64,000 nt of DNA from Solirubrobacter ginsenosidimutans (GTDB lineage Bacteria > Actinomycetota > Thermoleophilia > Solirubrobacterales > Solirubrobacteraceae): NCBI RefSeq assembly GCF_027587205.1, contig NZ_JAPDOD010000027.1, positions 1-64,000 of the forward strand, written 5' to 3'. The notes under the pieces are model-generated. The model saw nothing but the letters and a program-made list of their open reading frames with translations. It was not told the DNA's origin and ran no database searches. Positions 54,972-63,673 of this stretch are shown piece after piece. Every line of letters starts with the position of its first letter. Position 1 is the stretch's first letter. The position numbers were made by a program, and so were the translations under genes.

Positions 54972-55020
54972 CCATCGACGCCGGCGTGGGTCTTTCCGCA
55001 CGAGGAGGAGGTGCATCCCG

Positions 55021-56079
55021 ATGAGCAAGTTCGTCGAGGACTACGAGGTCTTCGATCTCGGCGAGTTCGAGCTCCAGAGCGGCGCGGTGATCCATGGCGG
55101 CAAGCTCGCCTACAAGACGTTCGGCGAGCTCGACGCCGACAAGAGCAACGCCGTCGTGTACCCGACCTGGTACTCGGGCTTTCACTGGGACAACGAGTGG
55201 CTGATCGGCGACGGGATGGCGCTCGACCCGGCGAAGTACTTCATCGTCATCCCGAACATGCTGGGCAACGGGCTCTCGAGCTCGCCGTCCAACACGCCGC
55301 CGCCGTTCGACCGCGCGCGCTTCCCGCGCGTCACCTTCTATGACCAGGTCGAGGCGCAGCACAAGCTCATCACCGAGCAGTGGGGGATCGAAACGCTTCC
55401 GCTCGTGACCGGCTGGTCGATGGGCGCCGGCCAGACCTACCAGTGGGCGGTCAGCTACCCGGACATGGTCCAGCGCGCGTGCCCGTTCTGCGGCTCGTCG
55501 AAGACCAGCGAGCACAACTTCGTGTTCCTCGAGGGCGTCAAGGCGGCCCTGACCGCCGACGCGGCGTTCAAGCAGGGCTGGTACGACGCCCCGCCGGTGC
55601 GGGGCCTGCGCGCCGCCGCTCGCGTCTACGCCGGGTGGGGCTTCTCGCAGGCGTTCTTCTGGGACCAGGTCTACAAGCGGATGGGCCACTCGCGGCGGCT
55701 CGGGCTGGACCTGGCCTTCCCGTCGCTCGAGGACTACCTCGTGTGGTTCTGGGAGGGCCACTTCCTGGACCCGCGGCGCGACGCGAACGACCTGCTGTCG
55801 ATGCTGTGGACGTGGCAGTACGGCGACATCGGTCAGACGCCAGGGTTCGACGGCGACACCGTGAAGGCGCTGCAGTCGATCAAGGCGCGGCTGATCGCGC
55901 TGCCGGCCGAGAAGGACCTCTACTTCCCGCCGGAGGACGAGCAGTGGGCCTCGCAGCACATCCCCAACGGCGAGGTGCGGGTCATCCCCGGCGTGTGGGG
56001 GCACTTCGCGGGCAGCGGCGACAGTCCCGTGGACCTGGAGTACATCGACGACGTGCTGAAAGAGCTGCTCGCCAGCTAG
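55021..56079 (+). CDS. MetX-like alpha/beta-fold hydrolase
   Basis: 352-aa member of the homoserine-acetyltransferase-like alpha/beta hydrolases. LAYKTFGELDADKSNAVVYPTWYSG is the N-terminal block, VIPNMLGNGLSSSPSN follows, the nucleophile elbow is VTGWSMGAGQTYQWA (Ser about residue 138) and the C-terminal acid/His are in LPAEKDLYFPPEDEQ and GVWGHFAG. The true MetX signature GGSMGG reads GWSMGA, so acyltransferase to homoserine is unlikely and hydrolase more likely. A strong Shine-Dalgarno (GGAGGAGG, 55004-55011) decides the ATG, in contrast to leaderless neighbours. Confidence 0.85.
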   Translation: MSKFVEDYEVFDLGEFELQSGAVIHGGKLAYKTFGELDADKSNAVVYPTWYSGFHWDNEWLIGDGMALDPAKYFIVIPNMLGNGLSSSPSNTPPPFDRARFPRVTFYDQVEAQHKLITEQWGIETLPLVTGWSMGAGQTYQWAVSYPDMVQRACPFCGSSKTSEHNFVFLEGVKAALTADAAFKQGWYDAPPVRGLRAAARVYAGWGFSQAFFWDQVYKRMGHSRRLGLDLAFPSLEDYLVWFWEGHFLDPRRDANDLLSMLWTWQYGDIGQTPGFDGDTVKALQSIKARLIALPAEKDLYFPPEDEQWASQHIPNGEVRVIPGVWGHFAGSGDSPVDLEYIDDVLKELLAS

Positions 56080-56106
56080 CGGCGCGCGCGACGTCAGATC
56101 ACGCCG

Positions 56107-56173
56107 CGGGTGCAACGAACGTCAACTTCCTCGGGCACAGCACGGATAACTTTGCTCTCGTTGGGGCGCACCC
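56107..56173 (+). repeat. Structured repeat element, copy B
   Basis: CGGGTGC and CAACGA on the left pair with TCGTTG and GCACCCG on the right (arms within 56107-56118 and 56158-56173) around a loop with TTCCTCGGGC and ACGGATAAC. The segment 56116-56153 matches copy A (20015-20052) over CGAACGTCAA, TCGGGC and ACGGATAA. It lies between two convergent genes. Confidence 0.6.
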
Positions 56174-56195
56174 GGCGCAGTTGACTTTGCGTCCT

Positions 56196-57542
56196 CTAGC
56201 GACGCGCGACGCGGAGGCGTTCGGCGTGGATGAAGCCGCTGCTGTTGTCGATCTTGACGCGGGCCGTGAGCCGGGTCGCGCCGCGCAGGCGGGCGTGGCG
56301 CAGGACCCGCAACGTCTCCACGCGCGTCTCGCCCGCGGGGATGCGGTACTGGACCCAATAGGTCTCGACGAGCTTGTGGCCGCCCGTGAAGAGGTCGGCC
56401 CCGAGCTCGCCGGCGCAGCCGCGCGCCGGTGACGGCGGGCACGACAGCTTCACCGGCAGGCGCGAGGCCGCGCGGTTGAGCTTCAGCGCTTTCGAGACGA
56501 TCCGGGCGCGGATGCACCGCGCGTTGGCGGGCGGTGGCGGGTCGCTCGCGAGGTCCCAGACCTGGATCACGGGGAGCGCGCACGGCTGCGCCACCCAGGC
56601 CACCCGGTCGCCGTCGAAGGCCCAGCCGAACGAGCCGCCCTGGGTCTCGACACCGCGCGCGCCGGTGCCATCGCGGGCGCTGACCAGCAGGCGGCCGGCG
56701 AAGTCGTAGTTCGTCCGGCGGGTCGCGAGCAGGCCGCCCGCGAGCCTGGCCTCGTCGATGTCGCCGCTCGCGAACCGGACCTCATGCGGCCGCGACGCCC
56801 CGGGCGCGAGCACCTCCACGGCGCCCTCCTGCGTCCACGCGACCGTGCCGTCGGCGTCGAGCGACGCCTCCTGTGTGACCGGGTCGAGCGACACGTTCTC
56901 GGCGCGGGTGGTCTGGAGCCCGGTGCGCCAGTCGGAGACGGTCAGGCGGCGGGCGATGTCGTCGACGGTGACCGCGAAGGGCCCGGCCGCGTCGAGGACG
57001 CGTCCGTCGAGGTGGCGGAGCGTCCCGTCGGCGAGGTCGATCACGCCGGTCTGCTCGCCGCAGCGCCCGCGGCCCGTCAGGACAGTGCCGCGCAGCGTCA
57101 CCGCGTGGAACGTGCCGGAGCTGCAGCGCAGGCAGGCCGCGTCGCCGAGGCAGCCGTCGAACGGCGTCGCGGCGTTCGTGCGCAGGTCGACGCGCAGGAG
57201 GTCCTTCGCGGCGTTGCGCGCGCAGCGCTCGTCGGTGCAGACCACCCGCTGGACGAACGCCTCCTCGCCCGCCGCCAGCACGCTGGTGAAGCGCGGCGCG
57301 CCGGCCGCCGGTGGCAGCGTGAGGATGTCGTGCGGCACCCCGTCCGCCCCCGCGCCCACGAGCGCCGCGCCGGTGCCGCGGTCCTCCATCCACAGCACCT
57401 GCCCGGCGGCGAGCGCGACCGAGTGCGCCGATTCGCCGGTCTCCTGGATCGGCACGGGCGCCGCGACCGAGTAGGACTGGCCGAACGCGGCGGCCGGCGA
57501 CAGCATGAGGACGAGCAGCACCGCGCGGAGCACATGAGCCAT
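56196..57542 (-). CDS. Secreted beta-rich hypothetical protein
   Basis: 448-aa exported protein: signal peptide MAHVLRAVLLVLMLSPAAAFGQ, then repeats such as HSVALAAGQVLWMEDRGTG, FTSVLAAGEEAFVQRVVC and DGTVAWTQEGAVEVLAPG that suggest a beta-propeller. It is of the same general kind as the tandem pair at 46238-49848 but without close identity. The C-terminus is an Ig-like domain (ARIVSKALKLNRAASRLPV to RLRVARR) with paired Cys. ATG 57542 is set by the signal peptide. Confidence 0.75.
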   Translation of the reverse strand: MAHVLRAVLLVLMLSPAAAFGQSYSVAAPVPIQETGESAHSVALAAGQVLWMEDRGTGAALVGAGADGVPHDILTLPPAAGAPRFTSVLAAGEEAFVQRVVCTDERCARNAAKDLLRVDLRTNAATPFDGCLGDAACLRCSSGTFHAVTLRGTVLTGRGRCGEQTGVIDLADGTLRHLDGRVLDAAGPFAVTVDDIARRLTVSDWRTGLQTTRAENVSLDPVTQEASLDADGTVAWTQEGAVEVLAPGASRPHEVRFASGDIDEARLAGGLLATRRTNYDFAGRLLVSARDGTGARGVETQGGSFGWAFDGDRVAWVAQPCALPVIQVWDLASDPPPPANARCIRARIVSKALKLNRAASRLPVKLSCPPSPARGCAGELGADLFTGGHKLVETYWVQYRIPAGETRVETLRVLRHARLRGATRLTARVKIDNSSGFIHAERLRVARR

Positions 57543-57576
57543 GCGTGAACGGGTACCCGCCCAGAGGCGTTTGCCC

Positions 57577-58944
57577 TCAGCGGGCAACGTGGATGCCCAT
57601 GACCCGCGGCGCCGCGGTCACGGCGCGGGTGAGGGGATCGACGGCGCGGCCCTCCTCCTCGAGGCGCTCTTTACGCAAAAAGGCACGGCGCACGAGCATT
57701 CCGCCCGTAAAAGCGATCGGTTCCGGCGGGACCCGCACCGGCTCGGGGTCGACCACGGCGAGGTCCGTCTGCTCGCCCGACGCGAGTGACGCGAGCACGC
57801 GGCCCGCGAGGTGCGACGGGCCGACGCCGTTGCCGGTGAAGCCGAACGCGTAGTGCACCGGCGCGCCGTCGAGCGTGCCCAACTGCGGGAGATGGCTCGG
57901 CGAGACGTCGATCGGCCCGCCCCACGCGTGGGTGATCGCGCGGCCCTCCAGCGCCGGGAACATCTCGACCAGGTGGCGGCCGGTCTGCTCCGCGACGTCG
58001 GCGTCGACCTCGACCTTCCCGCCCAGCCGCGCGCCCGGGGCGAGCCGGCCGCCGCCCCAGCCGAACGCGATCCGCCCGTCGCGGGTGGTGCGGAAGTAGT
58101 GGACGAAGACGCGCGCGTCGGTGACGCACTCTCCCCCGGTCCAGCGCAGCTCCTCGAGCACGTCCGGGACCGGCTCGGTCAGCACGATGTGCGAGGACGT
58201 GACCGAGATGCGGTTCTTCAGCGGCCCGAAGCCGCGCGTGGCGGCGTTGACGGCGAGGATCGCCGCGCCCGCCCGGACGCGGCCGCCGCTCGTCTCGGCG
58301 GTCACGCCGCCGGCGTGGGTGTGCAGCGCGCGGACCCGCGAGTGCTCGTACACCTCGGCGCCCGCCTCGCGCACCCGCGCTCGCAGGCCGAGCGAGAGCC
58401 GCGCGGGCTGCACGGTCGCGTCGTCGCGCACGAACAGGCCGCGGCGGAAGCGCGGGGAGTCGCAGCGGGCGCGCACGCCCGCCTGGTTGAGCTCGGCGAC
58501 CCGGCTGCGCGGAGCGACCGCGAGGATCTCGTCGATCACCGCGTCGTGGGCGGGCGCGGTCGAGGCCATCAGGTAGCCGGAGCGGGTGAACCAGGCGTCG
58601 ACGCCCTGCTCCTCGCACCACGTGCCGATCATCTCGACGCTCTCGGTGGACGCCTGGCAGACCTCGATCGCCCGGTCGCGGCCGAAGCGCTCGACCAGCG
58701 ACGGCAGGTGCGTCCACAGCGTCTCGCAGAACCCGCCGTTGCGCCCGCTCGGCCCGTGGCCGCACAGGTCAGCCTCGAGCAGCACCACCGACGCGCCGCG
58801 CGCCCGCAGCTGCCACGCGGTCCACAGCCCCGTGTAGCCGCCGCCGATGACCACGACGTCGGCGGACACGTCGCCCGCGAGGGCGGGCGCCGGCTCGACG
58901 CCGCCCGCCTCGGCGAGCCAATACCCGTGCGCGGTGTGGATCAC
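57577..58944 (-). CDS. FAD-dependent oxidoreductase (DadA/PuuB-like)
   Basis: 455-aa DAO-family flavoprotein. The FAD-binding Rossmann motif is VVVIGGGYTGLWTAWQLRARG (about 30-50, first 20: VVVIGGGYTGLWTAWQLRAR), followed by LLEADLCGHGPSGRNGGF; the C-terminal FAD contact is FGFTGNGVGPSHLAGRVLA. The GPSGRNGG signature is shared with gamma-glutamylputrescine oxidase and related amine oxidases. GTG start overlaps the aminotransferase stop by 4 nt, pointing to a two-step amine or omega-amino-acid catabolic pair. Confidence 0.88.
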   Translation of the reverse strand: MIHTAHGYWLAEAGGVEPAPALAGDVSADVVVIGGGYTGLWTAWQLRARGASVVLLEADLCGHGPSGRNGGFCETLWTHLPSLVERFGRDRAIEVCQASTESVEMIGTWCEEQGVDAWFTRSGYLMASTAPAHDAVIDEILAVAPRSRVAELNQAGVRARCDSPRFRRGLFVRDDATVQPARLSLGLRARVREAGAEVYEHSRVRALHTHAGGVTAETSGGRVRAGAAILAVNAATRGFGPLKNRISVTSSHIVLTEPVPDVLEELRWTGGECVTDARVFVHYFRTTRDGRIAFGWGGGRLAPGARLGGKVEVDADVAEQTGRHLVEMFPALEGRAITHAWGGPIDVSPSHLPQLGTLDGAPVHYAFGFTGNGVGPSHLAGRVLASLASGEQTDLAVVDPEPVRVPPEPIAFTGGMLVRRAFLRKERLEEEGRAVDPLTRAVTAAPRVMGIHVAR

Positions 58945-60347
58945 CCCACGTAGAACTTCTCTGAGGCGTCCGCGAGCACCGCTTCGGTCTTCGCGGCCAT
59001 CTCCTCGAGCTCCTCGCGGGTGCTGATCAGCGGCGGGGCGAGGTGCAGGACGGCATCGCCGCGGTCGTCCGGGCGGGCGATCAGGCCCTCCTCGAGCAGC
59101 CGGCCGGCGATGAAGCCGCGCAGCAGCTTCTCGCGCTCCTCGGCGGAGAAGCGGGACTCCTGCGCGTCGCGGACGAGCTCCAGCGCCCAGAAGAACCCGG
59201 CGCCGCGGACGTCGCCCACGATCGGCACGCGGGACTTGATGCCCTCGAGCAGCTCGCCCATGTACGGCTCCAGCGCCCGCACGTTCTCGAGCACGCCCTC
59301 GCGCTCGAAGATCTCGATGTTGCGAAGCGCGACCGCCGCCGCGACAGGATGGCCCGCGAACGTGATGCCGTGCATCAGCATCCGGCCGTCTTCGTAGAGC
59401 GGCTCGGCGATCCGGTCGCTCACCAGCACCGCGCCCATCGGCGCGTAGGCCGACGTGATGCCCTTGGCGCAGGTGATCAGGTCCGGCGCGACGCCGTAGC
59501 GCGCGGAGGCGAACCACTCGCCGATGCGTCCGAAGCCGGTGATGACCTCGTCGGCCACCAGCGCGATCCCGTACCTGTCGCACAGCGCGCGCAGGCCCGG
59601 CCAGTAGCCGTCCGGCGGCACGAGGCAGCCGCCCGCGTTCTGGACCGGCTCGGCGATCAGCATCGCCACGGTCTCCGGCCCGGTCTCGATGATCGTGCGC
59701 TCGAGCTCGTCCAGCAGCCGCGCGGTGCGCGCCGCCTCGTCGCCGGCGTCCGGATCACGGTACGGGTTGGTGTTGGAGATCCGTACGACGGGGATCGGCG
59801 CCGCGCCGAACGGCTCCTTGTACGTGCGCACGCCGGTGAACGACAGGGCGCCGAGCGTGACGCCGTGGTAGGCGATCTCGCGCGCGATCGCCTTGGTGCG
59901 CTGCGGCTCGCCCTTGGCCAGGTAGTGCTGGCGCACGATCTTCCAGGCGGCCTCGACCGACTCCGAGCCGCCGTTGGTGAAGAACACGCGGTTGAGGTCG
60001 CCGGGGGCGCGCTCGGCCAGCGCGGCGGCGAGGTGGATCGCCGGCGGGTGCGCGGTCGCCCAGTTGGTGTTGAACGCCAGCGTCGACATCTGCGCGGACG
60101 CCACCGCGGCCATCTCCTCGCCGAACGAGTAGCCGATCTGGCAGCAGAACAGCGAGGAGAGACCGTCGAAGTAGCGCTTGCCCTCGGTGTCGAAGACGTA
60201 GGCGCCCTCGCCGCGCTCGAGCACCAGCAGCGGCTTGCCGTCAGGCCCGAACGAGCCGTTGCGGGTGAAGTGCATCAGCAGGTGCCGGTGCGCCTGCTCC
60301 TGCAGCGAGTCGGTGCCCAATGTGTCGGCAACAGTCATGCGGACCAT
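58941..60347 (-). CDS. Class III (omega-amino acid/polyamine) aminotransferase
   Basis: About 468-aa PLP enzyme of the beta-alanine/putrescine:pyruvate type. GKRYFDGLSSLFCCQIGY, FFTNGGSESVEAAWKIVRQ, EPVQNAGGCLVPPDGYWPGL, DEVITGFGRIGEWFAS and the PLP Lys in LITCAKGITSAYAPMGAV are visible. ATG 60347 is used; ATG 60338 is close by. Coupled to the FAD oxidoreductase. Divergent from the ArsR-Hyf operon. Confidence 0.9.
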   Translation of the reverse strand: MVRMTVADTLGTDSLQEQAHRHLLMHFTRNGSFGPDGKPLLVLERGEGAYVFDTEGKRYFDGLSSLFCCQIGYSFGEEMAAVASAQMSTLAFNTNWATAHPPAIHLAAALAERAPGDLNRVFFTNGGSESVEAAWKIVRQHYLAKGEPQRTKAIAREIAYHGVTLGALSFTGVRTYKEPFGAAPIPVVRISNTNPYRDPDAGDEAARTARLLDELERTIIETGPETVAMLIAEPVQNAGGCLVPPDGYWPGLRALCDRYGIALVADEVITGFGRIGEWFASARYGVAPDLITCAKGITSAYAPMGAVLVSDRIAEPLYEDGRMLMHGITFAGHPVAAAVALRNIEIFEREGVLENVRALEPYMGELLEGIKSRVPIVGDVRGAGFFWALELVRDAQESRFSAEEREKLLRGFIAGRLLEEGLIARPDDRGDAVLHLAPPLISTREELEEMAAKTEAVLADASEKFYVG

Positions 60348-60439
60348 GCTCGCCCCGCCTGTGGCCGCCCCGCAATGGGCGGAACGTCGCGTTAGCGCCA
60401 ACGATCTTCGACGGATCGTCATCTCTGTAGTTTTCTGAA

Positions 60440-60457
60440 GCTTGTAATATTCTAAGC
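60440..60457 (+). promoter_or_regulatory. Candidate ArsR operator/promoter
   Basis: GCTTGTAATATTCTAAGC is an 18-bp imperfect palindrome (14 of 18 symmetric, AATATT centre). It contains TAATAT (60445-60450), a good -10 for the ArsR gene whose ATG is at 60461, which suits autorepression. Confidence 0.5.
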
Positions 60458-60460
60458 GAG

Positions 60461-60817
60461 ATGCCGTATCGCACCGGACAGCCGCCCGTCTACGCCCTCA
60501 AAGCGGACTTCTTCCGGACGCTCGGGCATCCCGCCCGGGTTCGGATCCTGCAGTTGCTGCGCGAGGGCGAGCAGAGTGTCGGCGCGCTCCAGGCCGCACT
60601 GGACCTGGACTCCGGCGGGACCTCCCAGCACCTGGCGGCGCTGCGCAAGCAGGGGCTCGTGACCAGCCGGCGCGAGGGGACGAGCGTCTATTACGCCGTC
60701 AAGGACCCGCGCATCCTCGAGCTGCTCGAGCTCGCCAAGGCGGTCATCACCGCGGGACTGCATGAGCACCAGGCGCTGCTCGACGAGCTCGCAGTCGAGG
60801 ACTTCGGCCCGCGCTGA
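60461..60817 (+). CDS. ArsR-family regulator (Rv0081-like)
   Basis: 118-aa winged-helix regulator: YALKADFFRTLGHPARVRIL, LLREGEQSVGALQAALDL, recognition helix SGGTSQHLAALRKQGLV and wing TSRREGTSVYYAVKDP. No metal-binding Cys is present, so it is not a classical metal sensor. Sequence pattern and position, directly before hydrogenase-4-like genes (2 nt gap), resemble mycobacterial Rv0081, a redox/hypoxia-linked regulator of a formate-hydrogenlyase-like operon. Probably controls this operon and perhaps the divergent amine genes. Confidence 0.88.
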   Translation: MPYRTGQPPVYALKADFFRTLGHPARVRILQLLREGEQSVGALQAALDLDSGGTSQHLAALRKQGLVTSRREGTSVYYAVKDPRILELLELAKAVITAGLHEHQALLDELAVEDFGPR

Positions 60818-60819
60818 AC

Positions 60820-62685
60820 ATGGGCTGGCTCGCGCTCGCCGGAGCGCTCATCCTGGCGCTCGCGGGTGCCTGCACCGCGATGCCCGGCGGTCTGCGCGCC
60901 GGTCTCGCCGCGCAGGCGGCCGGAATGGCGCTGCTCGGCGCCGCCGGAGCGGTCGCGCTGGCCGACAGGCAGTCGGTCGGGTCGTCTTGGCACGAGGGCG
61001 CGTCACCGGCGCTCGGCCTCGACCCGCTCAGCGGGCTCTTCCTCGCGCTGCTGGCGCTGACCGCGGTGCCGACGCTGATCTACGCCCGCGCGTACCTGCG
61101 CTCGCCCGCCGCCGGTGCACTCTGCGGCCTGTTCCTCCTCGCGCTGACGGGCGTGCTCGTGGCACGCGACGTGACGACGTTCCTCGCGTTCTGGGAGCTG
61201 ATGACGCTCGCGCCCGCGGCGGCGATGCTCGTGACCCGCCGGGACGCGCAGGTCCGCGCTGCCGTCCAGACCTATGTCGCGGTCACGCATCTCGGTGGCG
61301 CGGGCGTCTGGATCGCGCTGCTGGCGCTGGCGGCCCCCGGCCCGCTCGGTGCCGGCGCGCAGACCGTCGTGGCCGTCGCGGCGCTGATCGGCTTCGGCAC
61401 GAAGGCCGGTCTCGTCCCGCTGCACACCTGGCTCCCGCACGCGCACCCCGTCGCGCCCGCCCCGTTCTCGGCGCTGATGTCGGGGATGCTGGTCAAGGTC
61501 GCGCTCTACGGGTTGATCCGCGTCGAGTTCGAATGGCTCGGCACGCCGCCGCGCTGGCTCGGCTTCGCGCTGCTCGGCGCCGGGCTGTTGTCGGCGCTGG
61601 TCGGCGTCGTCTCGGCGATCGTGCAGCAGGACCTCAAGCGGCTGCTCGCCTACAGCACGATCGAGAACGTCGGGATCGCCGTGACCGCGCTGGGCGCTTC
61701 GGTCCTACTCCTGGACCCGGTCTGGGCCGCGCTCGCGTTCGCCGCGGCGCTGTTGCAGATCGTCAACCACGCGGTGTTCAAGACGCTCCTGTTCCTCGGG
61801 GCGGGGGCGATCGAGCGCGCCACCGGCAGCGTCGACCTCGACCACCTCGGAGGCCTGCTGCGCCAGCTGCCGTGGACCGGGGCCGCGTTCGGCGTCGGCT
61901 GCCTGGCGATCGCGGGACTGCCGCCGCTGAACGGCTTCGCGTCGGAGTGGCTGACGTTGCAGGCGCTGGCGCATCTGGCGTTCGCGGGGCCGGTCGCGGG
62001 CGGAGTGGCCGGCGCCGTCGGCCTCGCGGGGATCGGGGCGACCGCGGCGCTCGCGCTGCTGTGCTTCGTCAAGGTGGGCGGTCTCGTCCTGCTCGGGGAG
62101 TCGCGGCGCGAGGTGCCCGCGGTCGAAGTCCCGGTCGAGATGCGCGCGGCGCTCGCGGTGCTCGCCGCGCTGTGCGTCGTGCTGGGGGTCGTGCCGGGGC
62201 TCCTGATCGGTTCGCTCGCGGAACTCGCGCCCGGCTCGCCCGTCGTGGTGAGCCCGGCCGGCCTGCCCGCTCCCGCCCTGGCGCTCGTCCTCGTCGCCGC
62301 CACGGCGTTGTTGGCGTGGGCGCGCGGGTCGCGGCGCGCGGCACCGGCCCCGACGTGGGTCTGCGGGCAGCCGGTGACGCCGGCGCTGCGGTGGACGTCG
62401 GCGGGGTTCAGCAAGCCGCTGCGGCTTGTCCTGGAGTCGGCGATCCGCCCGCAGCGAGCGCTCGAGGTCGTCCGCGCCGGCGGCCTCGTGCAGCGCGTGC
62501 GGTACGTCCGGTTGGTCTCCTCGCCGGTCGAGCGGCTGCTCTATCGCCCCGCGATCCGCGCCGCGCTCGACGGAGCCGCACACATGCGCCGGCTGCAGAC
62601 CGGCAACGTCCGCACGTACGCCGCGTACCTGCTGGCGCTCGTCCTCGGCCTCCTCGCACTGGCCCGCATGGGGGCGCTGGGATGA
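60820..62685 (+). CDS. hyfB: Hydrogenase-4 subunit B-like proton antiporter (HyfB)
   Basis: 621-aa integral membrane protein of the Mrp/NuoL-M-N antiporter family, about 14-16 helices. Core motifs: LAFWELMTLAPAAAMLVTRR, AALIGFGTKAGLVPLHTWLPHAHPVAP with the proton-channel Lys, LLAYSTIENVGI and NHAVFKTLLFLGAGAIE. The C-terminal extension (WVCGQPVTPALRWTSAGFSKPLR) is typical of HyfB/HycC rather than NuoL. Proton-pumping arm of a group 4 hydrogenase or formate-hydrogenlyase-like complex. Confidence 0.9.
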   Translation: MGWLALAGALILALAGACTAMPGGLRAGLAAQAAGMALLGAAGAVALADRQSVGSSWHEGASPALGLDPLSGLFLALLALTAVPTLIYARAYLRSPAAGALCGLFLLALTGVLVARDVTTFLAFWELMTLAPAAAMLVTRRDAQVRAAVQTYVAVTHLGGAGVWIALLALAAPGPLGAGAQTVVAVAALIGFGTKAGLVPLHTWLPHAHPVAPAPFSALMSGMLVKVALYGLIRVEFEWLGTPPRWLGFALLGAGLLSALVGVVSAIVQQDLKRLLAYSTIENVGIAVTALGASVLLLDPVWAALAFAAALLQIVNHAVFKTLLFLGAGAIERATGSVDLDHLGGLLRQLPWTGAAFGVGCLAIAGLPPLNGFASEWLTLQALAHLAFAGPVAGGVAGAVGLAGIGATAALALLCFVKVGGLVLLGESRREVPAVEVPVEMRAALAVLAALCVVLGVVPGLLIGSLAELAPGSPVVVSPAGLPAPALALVLVAATALLAWARGSRRAAPAPTWVCGQPVTPALRWTSAGFSKPLRLVLESAIRPQRALEVVRAGGLVQRVRYVRLVSSPVERLLYRPAIRAALDGAAHMRRLQTGNVRTYAAYLLALVLGLLALARMGALG

Positions 62686-63599
62686 GCGTCGTCGCCGCCG
62701 CCGTTCAGCTCTCCGGCGTCTTCGTCGCGCCGGTGTTGCCCGGCGCCGTACAGGTGCTGAAGGCGCGCGCGCAGGGGCGGCGCGGGCCGTCGGCCCTGCA
62801 GCCGCACCGCACGTTGCGGCGCCTGTGGGGCAAGAGCGCGGTGGACCCGGTCGGTGCCGGGCCGGTCTACCGAGTCGTCCCGCCGCTCGTCGCCGCCTGT
62901 CTGCTCGCCGCGCTGACGCTCGTGCCCGTCGGCGGGCGCTCCGGCGGGCTCGGGCTCGGCCATGACGCGTTCGTCCTGGTCGGGCTGCTGGCGCTGGCGC
63001 GCTTCGCGCTCACGGCGTCGGCATGGGACACGGGCAACGGATTCGCGTTGATGGGCGCGGCGCGCGACGTGATGATCGCCGTCTTCGCCGAGGCGCTGCT
63101 GGTGCTCGCGCTGCTGCTGGCCGCGCAACCGGCGCACTCCACCGACATGGTGGCGATGAGCGTGGCGGCCGCCGGCGGCGACATCTGGCGGGAGCCCGCG
63201 CACTGGTGCGGGCTGCTGGCCTTCGCGCTCGTGGTCGTGGCCGAGACCGGGCGCCAGCCGGTCGACAACCCGGACACCCACCTCGAACTGACGATGATCC
63301 ACGAGGGTCCGCTGCTCGAGTACGCGGGCCGCGATCTCGCGTACCTGCAGTGGGCGGCCGCGGCGCGCCACTGGGTCGTGCTCGTCCTGGCCGCCGAGCT
63401 GTTCCTGCCGCACTGGGGGCCATTCGCGCTGCGCCTCGTCCTGCTCGCCGCCGGCGTGGCGCTGCTGTGCGTCGCGCTCGCCGCGCTCGAGACGGCGCAG
63501 GCGAAGCTGCGCATCCTGCGGGTGCCGGGGCTGCTCGCGCTCGGCTCCGTGGTGGCGCTGGCGGGCGCGGCGGCGTGGCTGGCGGGCGTCGGCACATGA
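62682..63599 (+). CDS. hyfC: Hydrogenase-4 subunit C-like membrane protein (HyfC/HycD)
   Basis: 305-aa NuoH-like membrane subunit joining the hydrogenase arm to the antiporter arm. LKARAQGRRGPSALQPHRTLRRLWGKSAV is the conserved cytoplasmic loop (in parts ARAQGRRGPS, LRRLWGKSAV). VVVAETGRQPVDNPDTHLELTMIHEGPLLEYAGRD is the diagnostic acidic loop of HyfC/HycD (parts: AETGRQPVDNPDTHLE, TMIHEGPLLEY). ATG overlaps the hyfB stop by 4 nt. Confidence 0.9.
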   Translation: MSVVAAAVQLSGVFVAPVLPGAVQVLKARAQGRRGPSALQPHRTLRRLWGKSAVDPVGAGPVYRVVPPLVAACLLAALTLVPVGGRSGGLGLGHDAFVLVGLLALARFALTASAWDTGNGFALMGAARDVMIAVFAEALLVLALLLAAQPAHSTDMVAMSVAAAGGDIWREPAHWCGLLAFALVVVAETGRQPVDNPDTHLELTMIHEGPLLEYAGRDLAYLQWAAAARHWVVLVLAAELFLPHWGPFALRLVLLAAGVALLCVALAALETAQAKLRILRVPGLLALGSVVALAGAAAWLAGVGT

Positions 63600-63673
63600 G
63601 CGACCCTGGCAACCCGCAGGCGAGGGTCCACACGCATGGCCCAGGGACCGACGGACCGGGGGTTGTCCGATGA
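63596..63673 (+). CDS. Coupled 25-aa ORF between hyfC and hyfE
   Basis: A 25-codon frame begins MSDPGNPQARVHTHGPG. It starts in an ATGA overlap with hyfC and ends in an ATGA overlap with the next gene, so it is bracketed by translational coupling on both sides. It is Gly/Pro/His-rich and hydrophilic, with no recognisable domain. It may be a mere coupling device that passes ribosomes to hyfE, or a true micropeptide. Confidence 0.5.
   Translation: MSDPGNPQARVHTHGPGTDGPGVVR

Noticed and set aside
55021..56079. Calling the MetX-like gene homoserine O-acetyltransferase
   Set aside because: The GGSMGG elbow of MetX is replaced by GWSMGA and there is no methionine gene nearby.
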